From Chromatiaceae bacterium (GTDB taxonomy: Bacteria; Pseudomonadota; Gammaproteobacteria; Chromatiales; Chromatiaceae): a stretch of DNA of 64,000 bases. Each line of letters starts with the position of its first letter. Within the stretch, counting starts at the first letter, position 1. This document shows positions 1 through 9,631 of the stretch, piece after piece. The notes beneath the pieces were generated by a model, which was not told where the DNA came from, made no database searches, and was given only the letters and a program-made list of their open reading frames with translations. The translations under genes were made by a program, and so were the position numbers. The stretch covers positions 2,444,501-2,508,500 of the forward strand of contig CP037918.1 in NCBI GenBank assembly GCA_019356535.1, in the 5' to 3' direction.

Positions 1-442
1 GACCCGTCCACGCCGCTCCTGGCTCCCATTACGCTTCCGGTAGCGTTTTCGGCGGTAACAAACGTGCTTGTACAGGCGAATTCCTGCCTGCTTGTCCCGC
101 CCGATGTGCCGGTAGGTCCATTTAAGGATAGCCTGTCGCCCACAGTGGGCTCGCGATCTGTTCCGGACTCCAGTTTGTCCCTAATCGGGCTTTCATCCAG
201 ACGATCAGCCCCGGTATCCGCTTTTGGTGCTTGCGTGCGTCCCGTCGTCGTTGGTCTGCTATGCGTTGGGCCCGCTCTTCTTCGTATCCGTTGAGCCCAT
301 GGTTGTTGCATCATAAATCCCGAGTGACCGTGCTGGGAGAGTCCCCAGCTCTTGGGCAGTCTTCCACCGGCTATAAGCCCAGCTGGCTCAGTGCTGAGAT
401 CTGGTATCGTTCCTCTTGTGTAAGGTGCCTGTAGCGCCTCAT
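1..442 (-). pseudogene. IS30-family transposase remnant, frameshifted and cut by window edge
   Basis: Read on the minus strand from an ATG at 442, the start MRRYRHLTQEERYQISAL is the typical opening of an IS30-type transposase. A stop follows at once, and similarity resumes in other frames: a GYEEERAQRIADQRRR-like segment and WSPEQIA in one frame, then YRHIGRDKQAG and a basic KRYRKRNGSQERRGRV segment in another. The N-terminal helix-turn-helix part and the start of the region leading to the DDE core are therefore present but broken by at least two frameshifts and internal stops. The catalytic core would lie left of the window. It cannot make an active transposase as it stands. The family call rests on remembered IS30 protein patterns. 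Confidence 0.72.
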
Positions 443-736
443 GTGCCTGTCTGTCTGGGTTTGGTGTCGGAACCTCCCATTCGTAGGGGGCAACTGACTC
501 CCTTCTGCCTCAGGCATTGGAGTTATTCCGTGAATTCAGGGATAAATAGGAAGTTGGTAACGGACCAGTCATCGGGATCCACAAGAGAGGAGAGATCCCA
601 AGTTGATTCCTGCCTTGATTACCGGCCAACCTGATTGGAATGTGTCAGGCTGCGGGTACAGGATGTTGACTTCGGCGACCTCTGCGTACAGAACCCACTG
701 CATGCGTTATGAACTACCCCGTACCGGAGGAGAGCC
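443..736. other. Intergenic region, no gene seen
   Basis: About 290 bases between the IS30 remnant and the methyltransferase gene. It probably contains the outer end of the decayed insertion sequence and the promoter of the downstream gene. I see no convincing reading frame, hairpin or promoter match here. Confidence 0.4.
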
Positions 737-1327
737 ATGTGGGACCAGCGCTACAGCGAGGATGACTATTTTTACGGCACCGCACCGAACGATTTTCTGG
801 CCGCCAACGCCGGACTGATACCGAACGGGCCGCTACTGTGCCTGGCCGAGGGTGAAGGACGCAATGCCGTTCACCTGGCTGGCCTGGGCTATCGGGTCAC
901 CGCCGTTGACAGCTCGGCCGCGGGATTGCGCAAGGCCGAGCGACTGGCACGCGAACGCGGGGTGATGCTCGAGTGCGTGCATGCCGACTTGGCCGACTAC
1001 GACCTGGGCACGGCGCGATGGGCCGGTATCGTGTCCATTTTCGCGCACCTGCCACCGCCGCTGCGCCGCCAGGTGCATGCGGCGATCCCGCGGGCCTTGC
1101 GTCCCGGCGGGATACTGCTGCTGGAGGCCTATACACCGGCGCAACTCGACCACGGCACCGGCGGCCCACCGGTGGCGGAACTGATGATGGACGCGGCAAG
1201 CCTGCGCGAGGAGTTGCAGGGACTGGTCTTCGAACACCTGGCAGAATGCGAGCGGGAAGTGGTCGAAGGCAAGGGCCACCGGGGCACCGGGGCCGTGGTG
1301 CAGGCCATCGCCAGGAGGCCGACCTGA
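737..1327 (+). CDS. Class I SAM-dependent methyltransferase
   Basis: A 196-residue protein with a Rossmann-type methyltransferase fold. Motif I is the [12 protein letters not shown] stretch at residues 33-44, a variant of the usual GxGxG loop. The acidic residue that binds the ribose of SAM is Asp58 in VTAVDSS. The layout resembles the small TehB/thiopurine-type methyltransferases, but the substrate cannot be read from the sequence. The start is supported by GGAGGAGAG just upstream of the ATG. Its stop overlaps the arfB start in a TGATG junction, so the two genes are likely translationally coupled. A role close to translation or detoxification is possible but is only inference from the neighbour. 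Confidence 0.8.
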   Translation: MWDQRYSEDDYFYGTAPNDFLAANAGLIPNGPLLCLAEGEGRNAVHLAGLGYRVTAVDSSAAGLRKAERLARERGVMLECVHADLADYDLGTARWAGIVSIFAHLPPPLRRQVHAAIPRALRPGGILLLEAYTPAQLDHGTGGPPVAELMMDAASLREELQGLVFEHLAECEREVVEGKGHRGTGAVVQAIARRPT

Positions 1328-1749
1328 TGCCGCTGCGCATTTCCCAGAAAGTGCTGATTCCCGACGAGGAGATCACGCTGAGCGGTATCCGCGCCCAGGG
1401 CGCGGGCGGGCAGAACGTGAACAAGGTCTCCAGCGCCATCCACCTGCGCTTCGATATCCGGCGCTCTTCGCTGCCCGATTTCTACAAGCAACGCTTGCTC
1501 GCGTTACGCGATACGCGCATCTCGAAAGACGGGGTCATCACGATCAAGGCGCAGCGCTTTCGTACCCAGGAGCGCAACCGCGAGGACGCCCTGGCACGCT
1601 TGGCCGAACTGATCCGCAAGGTCGGCCGAGTGCAGAAGACACGCATCCCTACCCGACCGACGCGAGCGGCGAAGGAACGGCGGATCACGGAGAAGAAGCA
1701 TCGCAGCCAGCACAAGCGGCTGCGCGGAAAGGTCAAAACCTTCGACTGA
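1327..1749 (+). CDS. arfB: Peptidyl-tRNA hydrolase ArfB (YaeJ), ribosome rescue factor
   Basis: A 140-residue class-I-release-factor-like protein. The GGQ catalytic tripeptide is at residues 27-29 within [15 protein letters not shown]. The last 35 or so residues form a very basic tail ([20 protein letters not shown]), which in ArfB enters the empty mRNA channel of stalled ribosomes. It lacks the codon-recognition domains of RF1/RF2, as expected. In the family it hydrolyses peptidyl-tRNA on ribosomes without a stop codon. The ATG at 1327 overlaps the stop of the methyltransferase gene and gives the usual family length. Confidence 0.93.
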   Translation: MPLRISQKVLIPDEEITLSGIRAQGAGGQNVNKVSSAIHLRFDIRRSSLPDFYKQRLLALRDTRISKDGVITIKAQRFRTQERNREDALARLAELIRKVGRVQKTRIPTRPTRAAKERRITEKKHRSQHKRLRGKVKTFD

Positions 1750-2007
1750 ACTCGCCACGCCTCGAACCGGGGCAGCCTGACCCACCCTGGCCCTCTTCCC
1801 GCGAAAGGAGAGAGGGTCTTGGCGACGGCGCCAGGGCAATTGCCGCGCCCCTTGTCCCCATCTCCCTGGCCCCTTCGCGCCCTCGGCGGCCTCACTCGAT
1901 CATCTTCGTGATGAATCCACCGCGCACAGCCTCGCATCGTCCCACGCACTGGACGCTGGCCCGCGGTCTGCGTCAGGGCTACGTGGTCGCTCCGAAGGTT
2001 GCAGCGC
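1750..2007. other. Intergenic region between convergent genes
   Basis: About 258 bases between arfB and the convergent PEBP-family gene. It is rich in short C/G-runs but I recognise no gene, terminator with a clear T-tract, or known repeat. Confidence 0.35.
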
Positions 2008-2535
2008 TCAAGACCGCTGGTAGGTGCCCATCAGCACGGCCTCGTCCAGCACCTGCCCTTCCATGGCCTCGAGCAGTTCGGCCTTGGTGAGGGGATCGGT
2101 GAAGGGCAGCACCACTTTCAGCGCGTACAGCTTGAAGAAATAACGGTGGCGTCCGATGGGTGGGCAGGGTCCGCCGTAGCCGGTGCGTTTCCAGTCGTTG
2201 ATGCCCTCTTCGGTACCCGATGGCAGGTCGGCCGGCGCCACCCCCTCGGACAGGCCGGTACTGTCTGCCGGCAGGTTGTAGAGCACCCAGTGCACCCAGG
2301 TCATTTTCGGCGCGGCCGGATCGGGTGCGTCGGGATCGTCCACGATCAGCACCAGGCTGCGCGTGCCCTCAGGCACATCGTGCCAGGTGAGAGGCGGCGA
2401 GACGTCGTCACCGTCGCAGGTGTAGCGGGCGGGAATACTGCCACCGCGAGGAAACGCGGATGACGAGATCTCGAAGGCCATGGCAGGTACCTCCAGTACC
2501 AGAAACAGGGTCAGGATCAGGAAAAGCGGGCGCAT
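2008..2535 (-). CDS. YbhB/YbcL family (PEBP-type) exported protein
   Basis: A 175-residue member of the phosphatidylethanolamine-binding protein family, bacterial YbhB/YbcL branch. The family signatures are visible as DDPDAPDPAAPKMTWVHWVL and GPCPPIGRHRYFFKLYAL, which form the ligand pocket. The first 20 residues are a hydrophobic signal peptide ending AMA, so the protein is probably periplasmic. The ATG at 2535 is preceded by GGAGG; a second ATG three bases upstream is too close to that site. The molecular function of bacterial members is not settled. Confidence 0.87.
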   Translation of the reverse strand: MRPLFLILTLFLVLEVPAMAFEISSSAFPRGGSIPARYTCDGDDVSPPLTWHDVPEGTRSLVLIVDDPDAPDPAAPKMTWVHWVLYNLPADSTGLSEGVAPADLPSGTEEGINDWKRTGYGGPCPPIGRHRYFFKLYALKVVLPFTDPLTKAELLEAMEGQVLDEAVLMGTYQRS

Positions 2536-2662
2536 CATATCCTCCAGCATCGATGCCTTCGGGAAGAAATTCAAGTCCGCAGCCAGCAGAGACGCCGCTC
2601 GACTCCCCTACTCACACGAAGGCCAGAAGAAGGGGAAATGGAGCAGTTGTTCGGACTTTACC

Positions 2663-2924
2663 CTAGCCCGAACATTTCACCGGCCGCACAACGCTCCATC
2701 CCTAAGAGGCTGAATGATCGAGCAAAAATGGCCAAAAGGGAGGCCTGTCGCCGGTTACAGTTTGTCTCCCACGTTGTTCTATCCCGATTCCGGCGGTTTC
2801 TCGCTCGCTGTGGCTGGGTTTTCACTCAAGCGATAGCGCAGGCTATCGCTTGAGCGCCAAACTGGCGCCACAGCGGCTGCAAATTCCGCCGGCTCTCGGG
2901 GTGCCGGTGAAACATCCGGGCTAG
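2663..2924. mobile_element. MITE-like repeat A, copy 1 (262 bp)
   Basis: A non-coding block with imperfect 22-bp terminal inverted repeats, CTAGCCCGAACATTTCACCGGC on the left and the complement of CTAGCCCGGATGTTTCACCGGC on the right (3 mismatches). A second copy in the same orientation lies at 4089-4349 and aligns along its whole length. Near the right end is an internal hairpin, AAGCGATAGC and GCTATCGCTT around a short loop. There is no coding capacity. Size, terminal repeats and repetition fit a miniature inverted-repeat element moved in trans. Confidence 0.75.
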
Positions 2925-2933
2925 ACTGCCTTC

Positions 2934-4055
2934 ATGAGCTTACGCTACTTCGCCCTGCTGTCCTGCCTGCTGCTGCGCCCCACGGGCGCCGCGGCCGCCC
3001 CGGTCGATACCGAGCTGCACCGGGTCGACTGGCAGATCGTGGTCTCCGGACTGGACCATCCCTGGTCGCTGGCCTTTCTGCCTGACGGGCGCCTGCTGAT
3101 CACCGAGCGGATCGGGCGCCTGCGCCTGGTCGAGGCGGACGGTCGCCTGCACCCGAAGCCCATCGCCGGTCTGCCGCCCATCCACCCGTACGGCCAGGGC
3201 GGCCTGCTCGACGTGGCGCTGCCCCCCGACTTCGCCCGCAGCCGGCGAGTCTATTTCTCTTTCGCCGAAAAGGGGCCTCGGGGCCACGGCACGGCCGTGG
3301 CCTTCGGCGTGCTGCGAGGACACCGCCTGGAGGGTGTGCGGGTGATCTTCCGCCAGCGGCCGAAAACCGCCGAGACCCGCCACTTTGGATCGCGTCTGGT
3401 GTTCGACCGCCAGGGCCACCTGTTCATCACCCTGGGCGACCGCGGCAACCGCTTCTCGGCCCAGGACCTGCGACGCCACGCTGGCTCGCTGATCCGCATC
3501 GACGACGACGGCGGCATACCGCCGGACAACCCCTTCGTGGGACACCCCGATGCGCAACCGGCGATCTGGAGCTACGGTCATCGCAACATGCAGGGGGCCG
3601 CACTGCACCCACTCACCGGCAAGCTCTGGACCCACGAGCACGGCCCCCAGGGTGGTGACGAACTCAACATCCCGGAAGCGGGCAAGAACTACGGCTGGCC
3701 GGTGATCACTTACGGTCGCGAGTATTTCACCGACCGGCCCATCGGCGAGGGGACCCGCAAGCCGGGCATGGCGCAGCCCATCCACTACTGGGTGCCCTCC
3801 ATCGCGCCCTCCGGCATGGCCTTCTACACCGGCGACCGCTTCCCGCGATGGCGGGGCGACCTGTTCATCGGCTCGCTCAAGTTCCGCCTGCTGGTACGCC
3901 TGCGCCTGGATGGCGATCGGGTGGTGCACGAGGAACGCATGCTGGCCGATCAGCTCGGGCGCATCCGCGACGTGCGCCAGGGCCCCGACGGCCTGATCTA
4001 CGTGCTCACCGACGCCGCCGACGGCAAACTGGTGCGCCTGCTGCCCGCCCGGTGA
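2934..4055 (+). CDS. PQQ-dependent soluble sugar dehydrogenase (GSDH/YliI family)
   Basis: A 373-residue protein matching the six-bladed beta-propeller glucose/sorbosone dehydrogenase family. Recognisable parts are GLDHPWSLAFLPDGRLLITE near residues 39-58, the YGQGGLLDVALPPDF blade, YGHRNMQGAALHP with the usual catalytic-region His, and HEHGPQGGDELN, which lines the PQQ/calcium site in this family. Residues 1-22 form a signal peptide ending AAAA, so it acts in the periplasm, where it would oxidise aldose sugars. No PQQ synthesis genes are in the window. The gene is bracketed by two same-orientation MITE-like repeats. Confidence 0.87.
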   Translation: MSLRYFALLSCLLLRPTGAAAAPVDTELHRVDWQIVVSGLDHPWSLAFLPDGRLLITERIGRLRLVEADGRLHPKPIAGLPPIHPYGQGGLLDVALPPDFARSRRVYFSFAEKGPRGHGTAVAFGVLRGHRLEGVRVIFRQRPKTAETRHFGSRLVFDRQGHLFITLGDRGNRFSAQDLRRHAGSLIRIDDDGGIPPDNPFVGHPDAQPAIWSYGHRNMQGAALHPLTGKLWTHEHGPQGGDELNIPEAGKNYGWPVITYGREYFTDRPIGEGTRKPGMAQPIHYWVPSIAPSGMAFYTGDRFPRWRGDLFIGSLKFRLLVRLRLDGDRVVHEERMLADQLGRIRDVRQGPDGLIYVLTDAADGKLVRLLPAR

Positions 4056-4088
4056 GGCCCAACAGGGCCGGCATCACGGCCGCCGCCC

Positions 4089-4349
4089 CTAGCCCGAATA
4101 TTTCACCGGCCGCACAACGCTTGAAGTCCAAAATGCTAAATGATCGAGCAAAAATGGCAAAAACAGACAGCAACCGTCGGTTACCATTTGTGCCCCGCGT
4201 TGTGCTATCCCGATTCCGGCGGTTTCTCGCTCGCTGTGGCTTGGTTTTCACTCAAGCGATAGCGCAGCTATCCCTTTCGCTCCAAACCTGCGCCACAGCG
4301 GCTGCGAATTCCGCCGGCTCTCGGGATGCCAGTGAAACATCCGGGCTGG
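4089..4349. mobile_element. MITE-like repeat A, copy 2 (261 bp)
   Basis: Second copy of the repeat seen at 2663-2924, in the same orientation and alignable end to end. It is more diverged: the right terminus reads CTGG instead of CTAG and the internal hairpin is partly lost (GATAGCGCAGCTATC). With copy 1 it frames the sugar dehydrogenase gene in direct orientation. Confidence 0.72.
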
Positions 4350-4355
4350 CGCTCA

Positions 4356-4382
4356 CAAAAAACCCCGGCATGATGCCGGGGC
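4356..4382 (-). terminator. Rho-independent terminator of groES-groEL
   Basis: On the minus strand, CCCCGGCATCATGCCGGGG forms a GC-rich stem directly followed by TTTTTT. It sits about 30 bases after the groEL stop. Confidence 0.85.
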
Positions 4383-4410
4383 GGTTGTGAGGACAAGACC
4401 CTCGGATGGA

Positions 4411-6356
<1,946 letters not shown>

Positions 6357-6443
6357 GAACTCGTACTCCTTCAGCTTTGGTGAACTGTGGTCACTAACCG
6401 AATCAACAGGAGTCGCGGGCCGATCGACCCGTCGCACGCAGCC

Positions 6444-6471
6444 AGATGGGAACGCCCGCGGGGTTTTCAAG
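6444..6471 (-). promoter_or_regulatory. Sigma-32 (heat-shock) promoter of groES-groEL
   Basis: The minus strand reads CTTGAAA, 14 bases, then CCCATCT. This matches the enterobacterial sigma-32 consensus (CTTGAAA and CCCCATnT) in both boxes and spacing. It lies 90-115 bases upstream of the groES start. I see no CIRCE inverted repeat, so induction is likely by RpoH alone. Confidence 0.78.
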
Positions 6472-6566
6472 GGCTGCACAAGCGGCACAAAACCATAAAG
6501 TTTTCGATGGAATTTTCCGATGGACTGGCCTATCTGAGAGGGAGGGAGAAGTCACCAGGAGGCACG

Positions 6567-7166
6567 ATGACCGACGAGACGCGCATCCGCACCGAGACAT
6601 CCCTGCCCGAGTACTTCCGGCGCCGCCTGCACCGCCATGCCGAGCGCCTGCGCCCTCCGCCCCACGAAGACACCCTCTGGTACCTGGGCGAGCTGCTGCA
6701 CCGCTTCCGCCGCAGCGAACACTTCTTCGAGATCCACGAAGGCCGCCTCACCCAGCGCCCGCTGGCCCTGCTCTACGGCGAAGCCCAGGCCGCCACCAGC
6801 CAGCGCGAACGCTGCCTGCTGCTGCAGCGCTTGGGCGACCTGGCACTGTTCCTAGGGGCCTTCTTCCCCGACCGCTACGCACGCTGGGGCATCCGCCGCG
6901 AGTACTTCATCGGCATGGGCAGTGCAGCCTATGACTACCTGGCCGACAGCGCCGCCTCGCACCGCCATATCTACCGCGAGCTCACCGCGGGCTTCGTGCG
7001 CATGCTCGAACTGCTCGCCGCCGCTGGCTCACGCCGCCGCGACACCGACCATGAGGAGATCCTGCGCCTGTACGCGCACTGGATGGCCACCGGCGACCCG
7101 CGGGCCGAGCAGCAGTTGCGCGCCCTCGGTCTGGCACTGGAAGGCGCGCCCGGGGCCGGTCACTGA
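6567..7166 (+). CDS. Conserved hypothetical protein, alpha-helical
   Basis: A 199-residue protein I do not recognise. It looks soluble and mainly alpha-helical, with no signal peptide or membrane segment. It is rich in Arg, Leu and His, for example DTLWYLGELLHRFRRSEHFFEI and the FLGAFFPDRYARWGIRREYF stretch. The ATG at 6567 is preceded by AGGAGG; earlier in-frame starts lack this and run through the groES promoter. It is divergent from groES and its 3' end overlaps the convergent TauE-family gene by 7 bases. Composition and codon use look like those of neighbouring genes, so it is probably a genuine lineage-conserved gene of unknown role. Confidence 0.72.
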   Translation: MTDETRIRTETSLPEYFRRRLHRHAERLRPPPHEDTLWYLGELLHRFRRSEHFFEIHEGRLTQRPLALLYGEAQAATSQRERCLLLQRLGDLALFLGAFFPDRYARWGIRREYFIGMGSAAYDYLADSAASHRHIYRELTAGFVRMLELLAAAGSRRRDTDHEEILRLYAHWMATGDPRAEQQLRALGLALEGAPGAGH

Positions 7167-7906
7167 GACGGCCACAGCATCTGCCCCAGCCCCGCCAGTG
7201 ACACCGCCAGCAGGCCGATCCCCAGCACCCGCCGGGTGCGCCGCGCGTCGCCATGCACCAGGTGCTGGTGCGCACGCAGGCCAAGCAGGTGCCCTACCCC
7301 AGCCGGCAGCAACAGCAGCGCCGCCCAACCGACGTGCAGCTCCACCCCCACCGCCAGGAAGGCCGTCATCTTGATGCACACCAGTAGGAACCAGAGTACG
7401 AACAGGGTGTCGCGATAGCGGGTCATGGGCACCCGGCGGATGGCCACCGCCGCGATCAAAGGCGCCCCAACCAGCGAGGCCCCACTCACGTAGCCACCGA
7501 GCACCAGCAACAGGCGGTCGAACCAGGGGGCATCCAGTGCGATCTGGCGCTGCACGATCCAGCTCACCGCGTAGACCGAACTGATCGCGAACACGAAGAT
7601 CACCATCCAATCGGTCGGCAGACTGAGCAGGCCAATCACCCCAGCCAACTTGGGTACGATCATCCAGCCCATCGACCAGCGCACGAAGCCCCAATCGATA
7701 TGATGCAGGCGGCCACCGGCCGTGATCGAGGTGAAGAACAACAGGTGCAGACCGATGATCGGCAGCCACAGCAGGGGCTCATCCTCGACCAGCAGCAACA
7801 ACGGCAAGCCCAGTGCCGCACCACCGAAGCCGATGCCGGTGCGCACGAAACCCGACCAGAGAAAGATCAGCACGATCGCAGCCCACTGACCGACGCTGAA
7901 GTCCAT
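7160..7906 (-). CDS. TauE/SafE family membrane permease
   Basis: A 248-residue integral membrane protein with about seven or eight hydrophobic segments. The N-terminal repeat carries the family-like FVRTGIGFGGAALGLPLLLL and the second half carries GGYVSGASLVGAPLIAAVAI. Members of TauE/SafE export sulfite, sulfoacetate or other organosulfur anions, so a role in sulfite traffic is plausible in this sulfur oxidiser; the substrate is inference. The ATG at 7906 has a GGGAGCGG site before it. A TTG five codons upstream is less likely. Confidence 0.8.
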   Translation of the reverse strand: MDFSVGQWAAIVLIFLWSGFVRTGIGFGGAALGLPLLLLVEDEPLLWLPIIGLHLLFFTSITAGGRLHHIDWGFVRWSMGWMIVPKLAGVIGLLSLPTDWMVIFVFAISSVYAVSWIVQRQIALDAPWFDRLLLVLGGYVSGASLVGAPLIAAVAIRRVPMTRYRDTLFVLWFLLVCIKMTAFLAVGVELHVGWAALLLLPAGVGHLLGLRAHQHLVHGDARRTRRVLGIGLLAVSLAGLGQMLWPSQ

Positions 7907-8006
7907 GCCCGCTCCCGTCAATGAAAAGGGCGCATTGTGCCACGGGAGACATCACGCAGAGACCATGCCCCACTTGCCGGGTGCGCCAGGCAAAGCCCCC
8001 TCCCAG

Positions 8007-8110
8007 CCTCCCCCGCAAGCGGGGGAGGAGAAAAGCGGCGGTGCGCCTTCCCCGCTGGCAGGGGCTTCGTTCTCGCAACAAGTACGCCCCCTCCCCGCTT
8101 GCGGGGAGGG
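8007..8110. repeat. Pair of GC-rich palindromes
   Basis: Two perfect 10-bp stems with 2-base loops: CCTCCCCCGC-AA-GCGGGGGAGG at 8007-8028 and CCCTCCCCGC-TT-GCGGGGAGGG at 8089-8110. They lie downstream of the DUF1415 gene, have no T-tract, and resemble the C/G-rich intergenic palindromes seen elsewhere in such genomes. Confidence 0.5.
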
Positions 8111-8134
8111 CCGGGGAGGGGCTCATCCTGGCAC

Positions 8135-8668
8135 TCAACCGTCGCGCAGGGCACGCAGACGCGCAATACCGAGTTCGCGCATGCGCTCGCGGTTGCGACG
8201 CGGGATGACGCCTGGATCGTCCAGCGTGGCCACCGCACGCGCAATGCTGTCCTCCCGCAACAGATGAAACACCGGCACCGGGGCACGGTTGGTCCAGTGC
8301 GAGGGGTCGTCCGGCGCCTCGTCGGCGAAGCGGTAGTCGGGATGGAAGCTGGCGATCTGCAACACGCCCTCCAGCCCGGCTTCGGCCAGGGCCTGTTCCA
8401 GCACCGCCAGCATGTCCAGGTAATCGGCGAAATCACCCAGCGCATTGGGCACCGCCAGCAGGGTGGTTTCCAGCTCGGCCGGGTCGGTGGCCAGCAGGCG
8501 TTCGGCCTCTTGCAGGAAGGCGCGGTAGATGCCGTCGTCGTCGGCTGCCTCGCACACCGCGATGCGCACCCGGCCGCTCGCCCAGGGCGCGCTGGCGAAG
8601 GGACAGAGGCGCTCGCCGATCACCAGCCGCTCGACCCAGCGGCGCAACGGTTCTTCCGCCGCATTCAC
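8135..8668 (-). CDS. DUF1415 family protein
   Basis: A 177-residue protein of the DUF1415 type. Visible conserved parts are RWVERLVIGERLCPFA near residues 10-25, the IASFHPDYRFADEAPDDPSHWTNRAPVPVFHLLRE block in the second half, and IPRRNRERMRELG near the C-terminus. The His, Cys and Asp residues in these blocks suggest an enzymatic or metal-binding role, but none is established. Its ATG overlaps the stop of the MOSC-domain gene (ATGA), so the two form a coupled operon. Confidence 0.85.
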   Translation of the reverse strand: MNAAEEPLRRWVERLVIGERLCPFASAPWASGRVRIAVCEAADDDGIYRAFLQEAERLLATDPAELETTLLAVPNALGDFADYLDMLAVLEQALAEAGLEGVLQIASFHPDYRFADEAPDDPSHWTNRAPVPVFHLLREDSIARAVATLDDPGVIPRRNRERMRELGIARLRALRDG

Positions 8669-9468
8669 TCGAGCACCTCTACCGGCATGCCGACGGCCAG
8701 CTCGCCACAGCCATCGTGCAGCAGGTTCTGCCCGAAGTAGATCTTATTGTCCTCGCCGCGCCGGTACTGCATCAGCGTCTCGAGTACCCGTCCGCGCTTC
8801 TCGCCGGTCTCCGGGTCCAGCCCGGGGATGGGGCAACGCGAGCAGGGCTTGACCACGCGAAAGGTGAGTCCGCCGATGCGGATGCGTCGCCAATCGTCCT
8901 CGGCATGCGGCGCACAGCCGGAGACCACCAGGTTGGGACGGAAGCGGCGCATGTCCACCGGCTCGTCGAGGCGCTGGTTGAGCGCGTCCAATGCGGCCTG
9001 TGAAATCAGCAGCAGCGGAAAACCGTCGGCGAAACCCACCTGGTCGTCGGCCTGCGCGTAGTGCGGATCGACCGGCCGCCGGGTATCGTCGGGGAAGTGC
9101 ACCAGCCGGCAGGGCTGACCGAGAAAATCGCTCAGCCAGGCATCGGCTGCCGGGTCCATGCCCTGGGCCTCGAGACGATCGTTCCAGACCTGCACGGGCA
9201 GGCGCTCGCCAGTGCCGGCGCGGGCCACGCGCAGCGACGGCCTTCCCGGGGCATCGAACACCAGGGCATCGTCCTCCAGCGCGACAGCGATCTGCGCCAT
9301 GCGCGGCTGCTGGCGCTGGGTGAGAAAATGCCCGCTCTCGTCCACCAGCATCCACTCGCGGTCGTGCACGGGACCACGCGGGCCGATCGCCAGGCGCTCA
9401 CAACGCTGACCGCGCAGGGACTTGACCGGATAGCGCCACAGGGCACTGAGGGTAAAGATCTCGCTCAT
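8665..9468 (-). CDS. MOSC domain protein, YcbX-like
   Basis: A 267-residue protein with an N-terminal MOSC beta-barrel (SALWRYPVKSLRGQ at the start) and a C-terminal MOSC domain with the conserved Cys region VKPCSRCPIPGLDPETG. The family includes the molybdenum-cofactor sulfurase C-terminal domain and E. coli YcbX, which transfers electrons or sulfur to molybdenum cofactor and reduces N-hydroxylated compounds. YcbX itself has an extra C-terminal ferredoxin domain, absent here. The ATG at 9468 follows AAGGA at good spacing; a longer frame would run into the adjacent repeat. Confidence 0.88.
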   Translation of the reverse strand: MSEIFTLSALWRYPVKSLRGQRCERLAIGPRGPVHDREWMLVDESGHFLTQRQQPRMAQIAVALEDDALVFDAPGRPSLRVARAGTGERLPVQVWNDRLEAQGMDPAADAWLSDFLGQPCRLVHFPDDTRRPVDPHYAQADDQVGFADGFPLLLISQAALDALNQRLDEPVDMRRFRPNLVVSGCAPHAEDDWRRIRIGGLTFRVVKPCSRCPIPGLDPETGEKRGRVLETLMQYRRGEDNKIYFGQNLLHDGCGELAVGMPVEVLE

Positions 9469-9487
9469 CACTTCGTCCTTCGGCGAA

Positions 9488-9610
9488 ATACCAAGACAAC
9501 CATGATCAAAGCCACGCTCCGCGGGCTTCTGGGCGTTCAACCACAAGGCACGCCGGCGCAGGCATAGTCACTCTATGTCAAGTCGGCGTAACGCAGTGGG
9601 TGGATGCCCA
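9488..9610 (+). repeat. MITE-like repeat B, partial copy
   Basis: The first 120 or so bases of the element found complete at 42469-42736, opening ATACCAAGACAACC in place of ATACTAAGACAACC. It includes the GGGCTTCTGGGCGTTCA and AAGGCACGCCGGCGCAGGC segments and stops being alignable after the GCAGTGG segment. The second half and its terminal repeat are missing. Confidence 0.65.
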
Positions 9611-9631
9611 TGATACGCCGCCTCGGCTATC

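Noticed and set aside
3848-4390. A 180-codon frame running through MITE-like repeat A
   Set aside because: It starts inside the sugar dehydrogenase gene in another frame and continues into a repeat whose two copies do not preserve a reading frame.
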